A stretch of 6,935 nucleotides of DNA from assembly GCA_001769005.1 (NCBI GenBank), contig MENE01000052.1, positions 1 through 6,935 on the forward strand. Reading direction: 5' to 3'. The notes beneath the pieces were generated by a model. The model made no database searches. It worked only from the letters and a program-made list of their open reading frames with translations, and was not told where the DNA came from. Both the position numbers and the translations under genes were made by a program. Of this stretch, positions 6,046-6,935 are shown one piece after another. How positions within the stretch are numbered: the first letter of the stretch is position 1; the number at the start of each line of letters is the position of its first letter. Source of the stretch: Bacteroidetes bacterium GWA2_31_9b. Its GTDB lineage: Bacteria > Bacteroidota > Bacteroidia > Bacteroidales > UBA12077.

Positions 6046-6747
6046 ATGACAACTCAGCTTACTGATAAAAATCCAATTTTCAGATTTGGGTATTTTACTT
6101 CGATAATAACTGTAATTCTTACACTTATTACTTTTGGAATAGCTATTTGCACACCGCCCTTGTCAGGTCCTTTTTGTGCAGGCAATTGTTTCGAGTATCC
6201 GTATACAGATATTCTTTCTCGTTTTCCAAGAGATTATTACTGGATGTATCCTGCAGTTTTGCTTACATTAAGCTATTTGATTTTTATGGTATGTATTCAT
6301 AATTATGTAGTGGAGAAGAAAAAAATATTTAGCCAAATAGGTGTTTTGTTTGCGGTTATATCTACTACAATTTTAGTTGTTGATTACTTTTTACAGGTTT
6401 CGGTTGTTCAGCAAAGCCTTTTACTTGGCGAAACCGATGGAATAGCTATTTTAACTCAGTTTAATCCGCATGGTTTGTTTATTGCACTTGAAGATATCGG
6501 TTACATTATGATGAGCTTATCCTTTTTGTTTATGGCTTTTGCATTTTCAAAATCTAGTAGGTTAGAAAAAATAGTACGCTGGGTTTTTATTATTTCCTTT
6601 ATACTTATGATTATTTCACTTGTAGCTGTTTCTTCCAAATATGGAATAAGTCGTGAGTACCGATTTGAAGTGGCTGTAATAACAATCAACTGGTTTACGT
6701 TAATTATTGCGGGCATATATATGTCGATAATTTTTAGAAAGCATTAA
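6046..6747 (+). CDS. Six-transmembrane-helix integral membrane protein of unknown function
   Basis: The start is placed at ATG 6046 (MTTQLTDKNPIF, 233 residues). A TTG at 6007 in the same frame would overlap the -7 promoter element region and is less likely. Hydrophobic segments lie at about 16-36, 66-86, 97-117, 143-167, 177-196 and 209-230, so six helices fit, with both ends on the same side. The first loop (37-65) carries C44-x3-C48 and, with C35 at the helix end, three cysteines in the segment ICTPPLSGPFCAGNCFEYPY, plus RFPRDYYWMYPA before helix 2. Polar or acidic residues sit in or beside later helices (D113, Q117, H142, E149, D150). I do not recognise the family with confidence and assign no function. 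It is divergent from the copper protein gene; the next gene downstream is 54 bp away with no clear terminator between, so co-transcription is possible. Confidence 0.8.
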   Translation: MTTQLTDKNPIFRFGYFTSIITVILTLITFGIAICTPPLSGPFCAGNCFEYPYTDILSRFPRDYYWMYPAVLLTLSYLIFMVCIHNYVVEKKKIFSQIGVLFAVISTTILVVDYFLQVSVVQQSLLLGETDGIAILTQFNPHGLFIALEDIGYIMMSLSFLFMAFAFSKSSRLEKIVRWVFIISFILMIISLVAVSSKYGISREYRFEVAVITINWFTLIIAGIYMSIIFRKH

Positions 6748-6801
6748 AAGAAATTTAAAGGATTTTTATTCATAATAAATTAATAAATAACTTAAAATTG
6801 T

Positions 6802-6935
6802 ATGATACATCATATAGTAATGTTAAAACTCAAAGATTTCGCCGAAGGAAAATCCGGAAAAGAGAACGCAGAATTAATAAAAAATAAACTTGAAGCACTG
6901 AAAACAAAAATCCCTGAAATAAAAAAGATTGAGGT
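6802..6935 (+). CDS. Dabb-family (stress-responsive A/B barrel) protein, N-terminal part only
   Basis: The ATG at 6802 opens 44 full codons that run off the right edge. The start MIHHIVMLKLKDFAEGKSGK followed by ENAELIKNKLEALKTKIPEIKKIEV is the classic opening of a Dabb domain (strand with the conserved His, then an amphipathic helix, then the start of the next strand). Dabb proteins are small alpha/beta-barrel, usually dimeric proteins of about 100 residues; some are enzymes and many have no known role. The codons seen are about 40% of the expected length. No Shine-Dalgarno is obvious. The gene follows the membrane protein gene by 54 bp. Confidence 0.82.
   Translation, partial: MIHHIVMLKLKDFAEGKSGKENAELIKNKLEALKTKIPEIKKIE

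Noticed and set aside
6501..6716. Minus-strand frame of 71 codons opposite the membrane protein
   Set aside because: It is antisense to the last transmembrane helices; the hydrophobic periodicity belongs to the plus-strand protein.
6748..6801. Search for a terminator between the membrane protein gene and the Dabb gene
   Set aside because: No G-C-containing stem followed by a T-run was found; the 54 bp are plain A+T-rich spacer.

Overview
The window looks like a piece of a Bacteroidota (Bacteroidetes) chromosome. It is strongly A+T-rich. It encodes a two-beta-propeller plus Y_Y_Y sensor of the Bacteroidota type, a C-terminal sorting domain of the type IX secretion system (T9SS), and a DUF5777-type barrel. 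One promoter fits the Bacteroidota consensus (TTTG, about 20 bp, TAnnTTTG), and Shine-Dalgarno sequences are weak or absent. Species cannot be called. All products, family names and regulatory sites below come from reading the sequence; no search was run.

Minus strand, right to left (5756 to 1): (i) a secreted type 1 copper (plastocyanin-like) protein with a T9SS sorting tail. Then, behind a good candidate promoter, comes a tight four-gene operon: (ii) a small monoheme cytochrome c lipoprotein, (iii) a DUF5777-type outer-membrane-barrel-like protein, (iv) a YceI-like periplasmic protein and (v) a 1070+ residue membrane sensor. Gaps are 3 bp and 23 bp, followed by a 4-bp ATGA overlap. The sensor has 14 propeller repeats, Y_Y_Y, one transmembrane helix, a coiled coil and a SpoIIE/PP2C phosphatase domain; it runs off the left edge only a few residues before its likely end.

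Positions 5757-6045 are a divergent intergenic region of 289 bp with a 15-bp perfect palindrome, a spaced imperfect direct repeat and plus-strand promoter candidates. To its right on the plus strand lie a six-helix membrane protein of unknown function (6046-6747) and the first 44 codons of a Dabb-family (stress-responsive A/B barrel) protein (6802 to the right edge).

The most interesting reading is that the minus-strand genes form one envelope module. A copper protein, a heme protein and a YceI (lipocalin-like, lipophilic-ligand) protein would act at or outside the inner membrane, and a translationally coupled sensor would report to the cytoplasm by dephosphorylation rather than by a histidine kinase. 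The individual families are known; the functional link between them is inference. No RNA gene, mobile element, CRISPR array or convincing intrinsic terminator was seen.
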